Below are positions 9,083 to 16,394 of a stretch of DNA of 42,475 nt, one piece after another (position 1 is the stretch's first letter; each line of letters opens with the position of its first letter). The translations under genes and the position numbers were made by a program. This DNA comes from Candidatus Agathobaculum merdipullorum (GTDB lineage: Bacteria; Bacillota; Clostridia; Oscillospirales; Butyricicoccaceae), in NCBI GenBank assembly GCA_019115185.1, contig DXDZ01000003.1, forward strand, positions 1 through 42,475, given 5' to 3'. A model generated the notes under the pieces. That model made no database searches. It saw only the letters and a list, made by a program, of their open reading frames with translations, and was not told where the DNA came from.

Positions 9083-10762
9083 TTGAAACTTTTCGGAGGC
9101 AGCGGAGGCCATAGCGGCCGGACAAACCGCACGCAGAAGCAAAGCGCGCCGCGGCAGGCCGCGGGCAAGACCAATCAAAAGCCGATGCCTACGCCGCAGT
9201 CTGCGTCAAAGCCTACGGCGCAGCGAGCAGCGCAGTCCGCACCCAAGCCGACGGGAAAAAAAGGTGCGAAGGTAAAAAAACAGCTGACGAAGGGCCAGAA
9301 GCTCAGGCGGATCATCATTGTTGTTGTGGTTGTCCTTGCGCTTTTGTTCTGCGCAGCGGTTGCTGCGGTGGTTTTCATTCGTCCGCCGCAGGCCAATGAC
9401 CCCACCATTAAGGATAAGGAAAACGGAGATAAGATCGACGTCAACAGCATGCTCAATTCGGGCACACGCATCGACGATGTGTTCACCTTTGTGGTCGGCG
9501 CAGTGGACGAGGACGAGACCAGAACCGACGCGCTGATGGTCGCTACGATGGACGTGAACAAAAAGACCATCAATATCATGAATATCCCGCGCGATACGAT
9601 GTGTAACAATGGCCTGAGCGGTGCAAGCCGCAAGATCAATGCGGCTTATGGCATGAGCAAGGGCATTGAGCAGACGAAAACCGAGATTGAACGCCTGATG
9701 GGCTTCAAGCCGGATAAGTATGTTATCGTCAATTTCGATGGCATTGCGGCGATTGTAGATGCAATTGGCGGCATTGATTATGAGATTCCCTTCCGAATGC
9801 AGTATGACGACCCGTCGCAGGACCTGCATATTGACCTGTATGCCGGTATGCAGCATCTGGACGGCAAGCAGACGGTAGAATTTTTGCGCTGGCGCCATAA
9901 TAACGATTATTCGGTGCAGTATCCGAACGGCGACGAGGGCCGCGTAGAGAACCAGCAGAAGTTCCTGAAAACGCTTGCAGCGGAAGTATTCCAGCTCAAG
10001 AACATCACAAAGATTTCCTCGATTGCCGATGCGGTATTCCAGAACGTCAAGACCGATCTGACTGCAGGTGAGCTGCTCTGGATGGGCATGCAGGCGTTAC
10101 AGATCAAAAACGAAAGTATCCAGTTCTTTACGCTGCCCGGTTACGGCGCGATGAGCTATGCCGGCAGCGATCCGTATCAGTATTCGTTCTTCTTCCCGTA
10201 CTATCAGGAAACCCTCGATCTGGTCAACAAGTATTTCAATCCGTATGAGGAGCCGATTACGACGCTCGACATGGTAAGCGGACCGGAAAGCGGAAGCTCG
10301 TCGAGTTGGAGCGGCGGCGTTAGCTCGGGTGAGGACAATTATGTCTGGGGCGATACCTCGGATGAAGATTATAACAGCGACACATCTTCTTCCGGCGGAG
10401 AAAGCACCGGCAGCTCGGACGGAGAGACTTCGTCCGGCGGCAGTACAACCGGCGGCGGTGAGACCACAGGCGGCGAGACGACCGGCGGTGGAGAGACCAC
10501 GGGCGGCGGCACGACCGGTGGTGGAGAAACCACAGGCGGCGGTGAAACCGGTGGCGGCGAGACCACAGGTGGCGGCAGTACCGACGGCGAGACCACGGGT
10601 GGCGGTTCGACCGGCGCTGGCGAGACCACGGGCGGTGGTTCGACCGGCGGTGGCGAGACTTCGTCCGGTGGCAGCACCGGCGGCGATACCTCGGGCGGCG
10701 GCAGCACCGGCGGTGGAGATACGTCTTCCGGCGGCGATGCTGCAATCGATCCGGAAGCATGA
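9083..10762 (+). CDS. LytR-CpsA-Psr (LCP) family cell-wall ligase with Gly/Thr-rich tail
   Basis: LCP proteins transfer undecaprenyl-linked glycopolymers onto peptidoglycan outside the membrane. The 559-residue protein has a basic cytoplasmic N-terminus (1-72), one transmembrane helix (about 76-99) and an LCP domain at about 130-360. Family motifs are visible: RTDA at 147-150, IPRDT at 168-172, KINAAYG at 184-190 and VDAIGGIDYEIP. From about residue 430 to the end it is an extracellular low-complexity tail of Gly, Thr, Ser and Glu. It starts with TTG, chosen because GGAGGC lies 9 bases upstream and no ATG is near. Insertion of an LCP gene between yqeK and rsfS is common in Firmicutes. Confidence 0.93.
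   Translation: MKLFGGSGGHSGRTNRTQKQSAPRQAAGKTNQKPMPTPQSASKPTAQRAAQSAPKPTGKKGAKVKKQLTKGQKLRRIIIVVVVVLALLFCAAVAAVVFIRPPQANDPTIKDKENGDKIDVNSMLNSGTRIDDVFTFVVGAVDEDETRTDALMVATMDVNKKTINIMNIPRDTMCNNGLSGASRKINAAYGMSKGIEQTKTEIERLMGFKPDKYVIVNFDGIAAIVDAIGGIDYEIPFRMQYDDPSQDLHIDLYAGMQHLDGKQTVEFLRWRHNNDYSVQYPNGDEGRVENQQKFLKTLAAEVFQLKNITKISSIADAVFQNVKTDLTAGELLWMGMQALQIKNESIQFFTLPGYGAMSYAGSDPYQYSFFFPYYQETLDLVNKYFNPYEEPITTLDMVSGPESGSSSSWSGGVSSGEDNYVWGDTSDEDYNSDTSSSGGESTGSSDGETSSGGSTTGGGETTGGETTGGGETTGGGTTGGGETTGGGETGGGETTGGGSTDGETTGGGSTGAGETTGGGSTGGGETSSGGSTGGDTSGGGSTGGGDTSSGGDAAIDPEA
10435..10740 (+). repeat. In-frame GGC/ACC-rich repeat encoding the LCP tail
   Basis: Imperfect tandem units of 12-18 bases encode GGGETT, GGGST and SSGGST blocks. 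Different glycine and threonine codons are used between units, so the array has diverged at the DNA level while keeping the peptide composition. It is likely a flexible spacer through the wall and prone to length change. Confidence 0.85.
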
Positions 10763-10784
10763 CGATAAAGAAGGAGTTTGAAAA

Positions 10785-11150
10785 TTGACTGCAAAAGATA
10801 CTGTAAAAGCGATTTGTGAAGCGCTTTTGGAAAAGAAGGCGCAGGAAATCGAAGTGTTGCAGGTGGAGCGTCTGACCGAGCTGACCGAATATTTCGTTAT
10901 CTGTTCGGCTTCCTCGACCACGCAGGTCAAGGCGCTGGCCGATAACGTCGAGTGGCGCTTGAAATACGATCACGAAACACTGGTGCATCATACCGAGGGC
11001 TATGAGTCCGCGCAGTGGATGCTGCTGGATTACGGCTGCGTGGTGCTGCATGTGTTCATGCCGGAGGTACGCAAGTTCTATAATCTGGAGAACCTGTGGA
11101 AGGATGGCACGCCTGTGGCGCTGTCCGAGCTGGGCATCGAAGAAAAATAA
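10785..11150 (+). CDS. rsfS: Ribosome silencing factor RsfS
   Basis: RsfS (YbeB/Iojap family) binds ribosomal protein L14 and blocks subunit joining when nutrients are short. The 121 residues show the family blocks KKAQEIEVLQVERLTELTEYFVICS and HHTEGYESAQWMLLDYGCVVLHVF. The start is TTG at 10785, with AAGGAG 9 bases upstream and no ATG nearby. It follows the LCP gene by 22 bases and precedes leuS, the usual neighbour. Confidence 0.95.
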   Translation: MTAKDTVKAICEALLEKKAQEIEVLQVERLTELTEYFVICSASSTTQVKALADNVEWRLKYDHETLVHHTEGYESAQWMLLDYGCVVLHVFMPEVRKFYNLENLWKDGTPVALSELGIEEK

Positions 11151-11158
11151 AACGGGAT

Positions 11159-11187
11159 GCGGCGGATGCAGAAAGTGTGTCCGCCGC
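11159..11187 (+). other. Hairpin between rsfS and leuS
   Basis: GCGGCGGA at 11159-11166 pairs with TCCGCCGC at 11180-11187 around a 13-base loop. There is no T-run, so it is not a good terminator; it may be an mRNA processing or stability element. No T-box features are seen. Confidence 0.35.
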
Positions 11188-11232
11188 GTTACCGCGCCTA
11201 AAATAAACCATTCACTTTAGGGGGAAATACCG

Positions 11233-13641
11233 TTGAAGTACGATCACAAACTGGTTGAAAAGAAGTGGCAGGACATCTGGGATGAGGCACATTGCTTCGA
11301 GGCGAAAAACGGCAGCGAAAAGAAAAAGTTTTATGCGCTGGTCGAATTCCCGTATCCGTCCGGTCAGGGCCTGCATGTAGGCCATCCGCGCTCCTATACT
11401 GCGCTTGACATTGTGGCGCGTAAAAAGCGTATGCAGGGCTATAACGTGCTGTACCCGATGGGCTGGGATGCGTTCGGTTTGCCGACTGAGAACTTTGCCA
11501 TCAAGAACCACATCCATCCGGCGGAAGTGACCAAGAAGAACGTCGCACGCTTTAAGGGTCAGCTCAAGTCGCTCGGCCTGTCGTTTGACTGGTCGCGCGA
11601 GATCAACACGACCGACCCGAATTACTACAAGTGGACCCAGTGGATTTTCTTGCAGCTGTTCAAAAAGGGCCTTGCCTATAAGAAGGAAATGAGTGTCAAC
11701 TGGTGTACCTCCTGTAAGTGCGTGCTGGCTAACGAAGAAGTGGTCAACGGCGTGTGCGAGCGCTGCGGCAGTGAGGTTGTCCATAAAACCAAGAGTCAGT
11801 GGATGCTGGCGATCACCAAGTATGCGCAGCGCCTGATTGACGATCTGGACGATGTGGATTTCATCGAGCGTGTCAAGGTGCAGCAGCGCAACTGGATTGG
11901 CCGATCGACTGGTGCGGAGGTTGATTTCAAGACCACCGAGGGCGACACGCTGACCGTCTATACCACCCGTCCCGACACCCTGTTCGGCGCGACCTACATG
12001 GTTATCTCGCCCGAGCATCCGTCGGTCGAGAAGTGGGCGGACAAGCTCAAAAACATCGACGCGGTGCGCGCATACCGTGAGGAAGCAGCGCGCAAGTCGG
12101 ATTTCGAGCGCACCGAGCTCAATAAGGACAAGACTGGCGTCAAGCTGGACGGCGTTGCTGCCATCAATCCGGTCAACGGCCGTGAAATCCCGATCTTTGT
12201 CTCCGACTACGTTCTGATGGGCTACGGCACAGGCGCCATCATGGCCGTTCCGGCGCACGATGACCGTGACTGGGAGTTTGCCAAGAAGTTCGGCTGCGAG
12301 ATCATCGAAGTTGTATCCGGCGGCGAGGATGTGCAGAAGGCGGCTTTCACCGCGAAGGACGAGACCGGTATTCTGGTCAACTCGGATTTCCTCAATGGCA
12401 AGACGGTCAAGGATGCCATCCCGGCGATGATTGCCTGGCTGGAAGAGAAAGGCATCGGTCACGCCAAGGTGCAGTACAAGCTGCGCGACTGGGTGTTCTC
12501 CCGTCAGCGCTACTGGGGCGAGCCCATCCCGCTGGTGTACTGCGAGAAGTGCGGCTGGGTGCCGATTCCGGAGGAACAGCTGCCGCTGACTCTGCCGGAT
12601 GTGGAGAGCTATGAGCCGACTGAGAACGGCGAGTCGCCGCTTGCCAAGATGACCGATTGGGTCAACACCACCTGCCCGTGCTGCGGCGGTCCTGCCAAGC
12701 GTGAGACTGACACCATGCCGCAGTGGGCTGGTTCTTCGTGGTACTTCCTGCGTTACATGGACCCGCATAACGATAAGGCGCTCGCTTCCAAGGAAGCGCT
12801 GGAATACTGGTCGCCGGTGGACTGGTACAACGGCGGTATGGAGCATACCACGCTCCACCTGCTGTACAGCCGTTTCTGGCACAAGTTCCTGTACGACATC
12901 GGCGTGGTACCGACCAAGGAGCCGTATGCAAAGCGCACCAGCCACGGCATGATTCTGGGCGAGAACGGCGAAAAGATGTCCAAGAGCCGCGGCAACGTGG
13001 TCAACCCGGATGAAATCGTTGATACCTACGGCGCAGACACGATGCGTCTGTACGAAATGTTCATCGGTGATTTTGAGAAGGCTGCACCGTGGAGTCCGAA
13101 GTCCATCAAGGGCTGCCGCCGCTTCCTTGAGCGTGTCTGGGGTCTGGCTGAAAAGGTGCAGGAGGGCGACGCATACTCTAAGCAGCACGAGGTACTCATG
13201 CACCGCACGATCAAGAAGGTCGGCGAGGATGCAGACAACCTCAAGGCGAATACCGCGATCGCAGCGCTTATGTCTATGCTCAATGAGTTCTACGATAAGG
13301 GCGTCAACAAGGCTGAGTATATGACCTTCCTGACGTTGCTCAATCCGTTTGCACCGCATATTACCGAAGAGCTGTGGCAGCAGATGGGCGGCGAGGGCCT
13401 GCTTTCCGTTGCTCCGTGGCCGGTTTATGAAGAGGCCAAGACGGTTGAGGATACGGTTGAAATGGCTGTACAGGTCAACGGCAAACTCAAGTGCACGATC
13501 AAGCTGTCGGTCGATTGCGACAAGCAGACGGCAATTGATACCGCGCTTGCAGAGGAAAAGGTAAAGAACGCGATCGCTGGCAAGGAAATGGTCAAGCAGA
13601 TCGTTGTACCTGGTAAAATTGTCAATCTGGTCGTTCGTTAA
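11233..13641 (+). CDS. leuS: Leucyl-tRNA synthetase
   Basis: LeuRS charges tRNA-Leu. The 802 residues are a full-length bacterial class I enzyme: HIGH box as HVGH at 48-51, a four-Cys zinc-binding insert near 157-180 (CTSC then CERC), the editing domain with the threonine-rich [13 protein letters not shown] block near 240, [19 protein letters not shown] near the active site, KMSKS at 581-585, and an anticodon-binding helical domain at the C-terminus. The start is a TTG at 11233 preceded by TTAGGGGGA. It is the third gene in a row to use TTG. No leucine attenuator or T-box is visible in the 82-base gap upstream. Confidence 0.97.
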   Translation: MKYDHKLVEKKWQDIWDEAHCFEAKNGSEKKKFYALVEFPYPSGQGLHVGHPRSYTALDIVARKKRMQGYNVLYPMGWDAFGLPTENFAIKNHIHPAEVTKKNVARFKGQLKSLGLSFDWSREINTTDPNYYKWTQWIFLQLFKKGLAYKKEMSVNWCTSCKCVLANEEVVNGVCERCGSEVVHKTKSQWMLAITKYAQRLIDDLDDVDFIERVKVQQRNWIGRSTGAEVDFKTTEGDTLTVYTTRPDTLFGATYMVISPEHPSVEKWADKLKNIDAVRAYREEAARKSDFERTELNKDKTGVKLDGVAAINPVNGREIPIFVSDYVLMGYGTGAIMAVPAHDDRDWEFAKKFGCEIIEVVSGGEDVQKAAFTAKDETGILVNSDFLNGKTVKDAIPAMIAWLEEKGIGHAKVQYKLRDWVFSRQRYWGEPIPLVYCEKCGWVPIPEEQLPLTLPDVESYEPTENGESPLAKMTDWVNTTCPCCGGPAKRETDTMPQWAGSSWYFLRYMDPHNDKALASKEALEYWSPVDWYNGGMEHTTLHLLYSRFWHKFLYDIGVVPTKEPYAKRTSHGMILGENGEKMSKSRGNVVNPDEIVDTYGADTMRLYEMFIGDFEKAAPWSPKSIKGCRRFLERVWGLAEKVQEGDAYSKQHEVLMHRTIKKVGEDADNLKANTAIAALMSMLNEFYDKGVNKAEYMTFLTLLNPFAPHITEELWQQMGGEGLLSVAPWPVYEEAKTVEDTVEMAVQVNGKLKCTIKLSVDCDKQTAIDTALAEEKVKNAIAGKEMVKQIVVPGKIVNLVVR

Positions 13642-13650
13642 ACTTTGTTA

Positions 13651-13679
13651 TTGACACGGACGGTAAAAACAGATATAAT
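13651..13679 (+). promoter_or_regulatory. Perfect consensus promoter of rpsU
   Basis: TTGACA at 13651-13656, exactly 17 bases, TATAAT at 13674-13679. This is a perfect sigma-A consensus and predicts an untranslated leader of about 76 bases before the GTG of rpsU. Confidence 0.92.
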
Positions 13680-13722
13680 ATTCTTACGGTTTTGTGTGTC
13701 GTTGTATGCAGAGCCGTGCATA

Positions 13723-13744
13723 GCGTTCCTCCAGAGGGGAACGC
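13723..13744 (+). promoter_or_regulatory. Hairpin in the rpsU leader
   Basis: GCGTTCCTC at 13723-13731 pairs with GGGGAACGC at 13736-13744 (one G-U pair) around a 4-base CAGA loop. It ends three bases before the GGAGGGAGGG ribosome site. Its position suits translational control of rpsU, but this is inference from placement only. Confidence 0.45.
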
Positions 13745-13762
13745 GCGGAGGGAGGGAAAACT

Positions 13763-13945
13763 GTGTCGGAGATCCGCATCAAGGAAAATGAATCTATTGA
13801 CAGCGCGCTGCGCCGTTTCAAGCGTTCGTGCGCCAAGGCGGGTACGCTTTCCGAGCTCCGCAAGCGTGAGCATTATGAAAGCCCGAGCGTCAAGCGCCGC
13901 AAGAAATCTGAGGCTGCGCGCGCCAAGAAGAAAAAGTTTAGCTAA
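13763..13945 (+). CDS. rpsU: 30S ribosomal protein S21
   Basis: S21 is a small basic protein of the 30S subunit platform. The 60 residues match the family: the start [20 protein letters not shown], then [23 protein letters not shown], and a lysine-rich tail. The start is GTG at 13763, with GGAGGGAGGG 5 bases upstream. It is a monocistronic unit with its own perfect promoter and a strong terminator. Confidence 0.97.
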   Translation: MSEIRIKENESIDSALRRFKRSCAKAGTLSELRKREHYESPSVKRRKKSEAARAKKKKFS

Positions 13946-13953
13946 TTGAGTAG

Positions 13954-13987
13954 AAAAGAACAGATGCATTCGCATCTGTTCTTTTTT
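13954..13987 (+). terminator. Rho-independent terminator after rpsU
   Basis: A 14-base perfect stem (AAAAGAACAGATGC at 13954-13967 with 13972-13985) and ATTC loop, followed by T residues. Confidence 0.95.
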
Positions 13988-14059
13988 CGCTTGACGTGAA
14001 AATTGTCAAATTACGCGCTGTCGGCAGTGTTTACACTTCTTTCAAAATTTCTACAAACT

Positions 14060-14088
14060 TTAGACATATGGGTACGGTATAGTATAAC
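14060..14088 (+). promoter_or_regulatory. Promoter of a short unit of unknown function
   Basis: TTAGAC at 14060-14065, a 17-base spacer and TATAAC at 14083-14088. A strong terminator follows at 14229-14265, so the pair bounds a transcript of about 170 bases. Confidence 0.6.
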
Positions 14089-14138
14089 CACAGCAAGGGA
14101 ACAACCCCTTTTGATATAAACTTCTTCATGGGAAGACG

Positions 14139-14228
14139 ATGAAAAATCTGTTCGGCCCTGTGGGACGGAATACCGCGCAGGCTCCCGGACAGTCCAAAGA
14201 CAAGAGGCCCCACCGCCCATTATCATAG
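14139..14228 (+). CDS. Possible 29-residue peptide, or part of a small RNA
   Basis: Between a good promoter and a perfect terminator there is one short reading frame of 29 codons, starting ATG at 14139 with GGGAAG upstream (the A-rich codons MKNLFG come first) and ending at TAG 14226-14228, directly abutting the terminator stem. The peptide is basic and Pro/Gly/Gln-rich and matches nothing I recognise. The same stretch can fold: GGCC-TGT-GGAC near 14154-14166 pairs with GTCC-ACA-GGCC near 14190-14207. It could therefore equally be a structured small RNA. I could not match it to 6S, SRP or RNase P RNA. Confidence 0.35.
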   Translation: MKNLFGPVGRNTAQAPGQSKDKRPHRPLS

Positions 14229-14265
14229 AAAGCGCGCGCTGCAAAAAAACAGCGCGCGCTTTTTG
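14229..14265 (+). terminator. Strong terminator of the short unit
   Basis: AAAGCGCGCGCTG at 14229-14241 pairs with CAGCGCGCGCTTT at 14250-14262 around an A-rich 8-base loop, followed by more T residues. Confidence 0.93.
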
Positions 14266-14304
14266 CTCGAAAAACAGACTTTAGACCCATATATCGGAAA
14301 ACAA

Positions 14305-14333
14305 TTGAAAAAAACAAAAAAACAGCGTATAAT
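14305..14333 (+). promoter_or_regulatory. Promoter of the topoisomerase pair
   Basis: TTGAAA at 14305-14310, a 17-base spacer and TATAAT at 14328-14333. The predicted transcript start near 14340 leaves a leader of about 43 bases before the ATG at 14383. Confidence 0.85.
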
Positions 14334-14382
14334 AATATAGTTATGGATTTGAGAATTGCGGAAACAGGGAGTTAAGGACTTT

Positions 14383-16377
14383 ATGAGCAAAGCGAAACCG
14401 TCATACGGCAACGAGAGCATTTCCTCGCTCAAGGGCGCGGATCGTGTGCGCAAGCGTCCGGGTGTTATTTTCGGCTCGGATGGGTTGGAAGGCTGCGAGC
14501 ATGCGGTGTTTGAGATTCTGTCCAACTCGATCGACGAGGCGCGCGAGGGATTTGGTACAGAGATTGTTACCACCCGCTATGAGGACGGCTCGATCGAGGT
14601 CGCTGACCGCGGCCGTGGTATTCCGATCGAGTGGAATGAGAACGAGCAGCGCTATAACTGGGAGCTGGTGTTCTGCGAACTGTATGCGGGCGGCAAATAT
14701 AAGAACGACTCTGGCGAAAACTATGAGTTTTCTCTGGGTCTGAACGGTCTGGGTACCTGTGCGACCCAGTATTCTTCGGAATATATGGATGTGACCGTCG
14801 TACGCGACGGGTTCGAGTACAGTCTGCACTTTGAAAAAGGCGAAAACAAGACGCCAACCAAGGAAGGCTTTGTCAAAAAGCCAACGACCTCGAAAAAGAC
14901 CGGTACGACCATCCGTTGGAAGCCTGATCTCGAGGTGTTCACCGATATCAACATCCCGGTCGATTATTATCTCGATACGCTCAAGCGACAGGCCGTGGTC
15001 AACAGCCATATCAAGTTTGTGCTGAAAAATCAGGTTGGCGGAAAGTTTGAAACGACCGAGTTCCTGTATCAAAACGGTATTGTGGATTATGTCACCGAGC
15101 TGGTCGGCGAAAATCCGCTGACCTCGGTGCAGTTTTTGGAGGGAGAGCGGCGCGGCTGTGACCGCGCGGATAAGCCGGAATACAAGGTAAAGCTCAGTTG
15201 TGCGTTTTGCTTTTCGTCCGCAGTGTCTCGTATTGAGTATTATCATAACTCCTCGTGGTTGGAACACGGCGGCGCGCCTGACAAGGCGGTGCGCTCGGCA
15301 TTTGTTTCGGCGCTGGACGGTTATCTCAAACAGAACGGTAAGTACACCAAGAACGAGAGTAAGGTCACATTCCAGGATGTGCTGGATAGCTTGGTGCTGG
15401 TGACCAACTGTTTTTCCACCCAGACCTCGTATGAAAACCAGACCAAAAAGGCCATCACCAACAAGTTTATTCAGGAGGCGATGACCGATTTCCTCAAGCA
15501 GGGGCTGGAGATTTACTTCATCGAGAACAAAGCTGAGGCGGACAAGATTGCCGAGCAGGTTCTGATCAACAAGCGCAGCCGCGAGCAGGCAGAGAAAGCG
15601 CGCCTGAACATCAAGAAAAAACTGTCCGGTGGCATGGACCTTGCCAACCGTGTGCAGAAATTTGTGGATTGCCGCACCAAGGACGTAACGCGCCGCGAAT
15701 TGTATATCGTGGAGGGTGATTCCGCACTCGGTTCGGTCAAGCAGGGGCGAGATAGTGAGTTTCAGGCGATTATGCCGGTGCGTGGCAAGATCCTCAACTG
15801 CCTGAAGGCAGATTACGGTAAGATTTTTAAGAACGATATCATCACCGATTTGCTCAAAGTGCTTGGTTGCGGGGTTGAGGTGCGCGGAAAGGCTGCAAAA
15901 GATCTGTCTGCGTTCGATCTGGAAGCGCTTCGCTGGCGGCGCATCATTATCTGCACGGATGCCGATGTGGACGGTTTCCAGATTCGCACGCTTATCTTGA
16001 CCATGCTGTACCGGCTGGTGCCGACGCTGATCGAAAAGGGCTATGTCTATATCGCGGAGTCGCCGCTTTATGAGATCACCTATCGAGATAAGAGCTATTT
16101 CGCGTTTGACGAGAGCGAAAAGGCTGCAATTTTGCAAAAACTTGAGGGGAAAAAGGTGCTGATCCAGCGCTCCAAGGGTCTGGGCGAAAACGAGGCGGAC
16201 ATGATGTGGGAAACCACAATGAATCCCGAGACCCGTCGCCTGATCCGCATTCAGCCGGAGGACGCCAAGGCAACCAGCGAGATGTTTGATCTGCTGCTGG
16301 GGGATAACCTGTCCGGCCGCAAGGAGTATATCGCGGAAAATGGCGCACAGTACCTCGAGTTGGCAGATATATCCTGA
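14383..16377 (+). CDS. Type IIA topoisomerase B subunit (GyrB/ParE family, divergent)
   Basis: This is the ATPase/TOPRIM half of a DNA gyrase or topoisomerase IV. The 664 residues show a GHKL ATPase domain (RKRPGVIFGS; EILSNSIDEA with the Mg-binding Asn; DRGRGIPI; FSLGLNGLGT lid) and a TOPRIM domain with EGDS at 444-447 and DADVDG at 526-531. Several blocks differ from standard GyrB: LSNSIDEA instead of VDNSIDEA, and an acidic/aromatic NENEQRYNWEL insertion. It may therefore be the second (ParE-like) set rather than the main gyrase. I chose the ATG at 14383, behind AGGGA and AAGG, over an upstream TTG at 14356. It is followed 17 bases later by the A subunit, so the two form one operon. Confidence 0.9.
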   Translation: MSKAKPSYGNESISSLKGADRVRKRPGVIFGSDGLEGCEHAVFEILSNSIDEAREGFGTEIVTTRYEDGSIEVADRGRGIPIEWNENEQRYNWELVFCELYAGGKYKNDSGENYEFSLGLNGLGTCATQYSSEYMDVTVVRDGFEYSLHFEKGENKTPTKEGFVKKPTTSKKTGTTIRWKPDLEVFTDINIPVDYYLDTLKRQAVVNSHIKFVLKNQVGGKFETTEFLYQNGIVDYVTELVGENPLTSVQFLEGERRGCDRADKPEYKVKLSCAFCFSSAVSRIEYYHNSSWLEHGGAPDKAVRSAFVSALDGYLKQNGKYTKNESKVTFQDVLDSLVLVTNCFSTQTSYENQTKKAITNKFIQEAMTDFLKQGLEIYFIENKAEADKIAEQVLINKRSREQAEKARLNIKKKLSGGMDLANRVQKFVDCRTKDVTRRELYIVEGDSALGSVKQGRDSEFQAIMPVRGKILNCLKADYGKIFKNDIITDLLKVLGCGVEVRGKAAKDLSAFDLEALRWRRIIICTDADVDGFQIRTLILTMLYRLVPTLIEKGYVYIAESPLYEITYRDKSYFAFDESEKAAILQKLEGKKVLIQRSKGLGENEADMMWETTMNPETRRLIRIQPEDAKATSEMFDLLLGDNLSGRKEYIAENGAQYLELADIS

Positions 16378-16394
16378 CAAGGAGTTAAATTTGG

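Noticed and set aside
11151..11232. T-box riboswitch ahead of leuS
   Set aside because: Only 82 bases, without the T-box sequence or an antiterminator.
11212..13359. A 715-codon open frame on the minus strand opposite leuS
   Set aside because: It is a mirror of the GC-rich coding strand of leuS, has no ribosome site, and leuS has every synthetase motif.
14089..14265. 6S, SRP or RNase P RNA
   Set aside because: No GGTCCGGAAGGAAGCA-type SRP loop, no RNase P conserved core, and the 5' and 3' ends do not pair as in 6S RNA.
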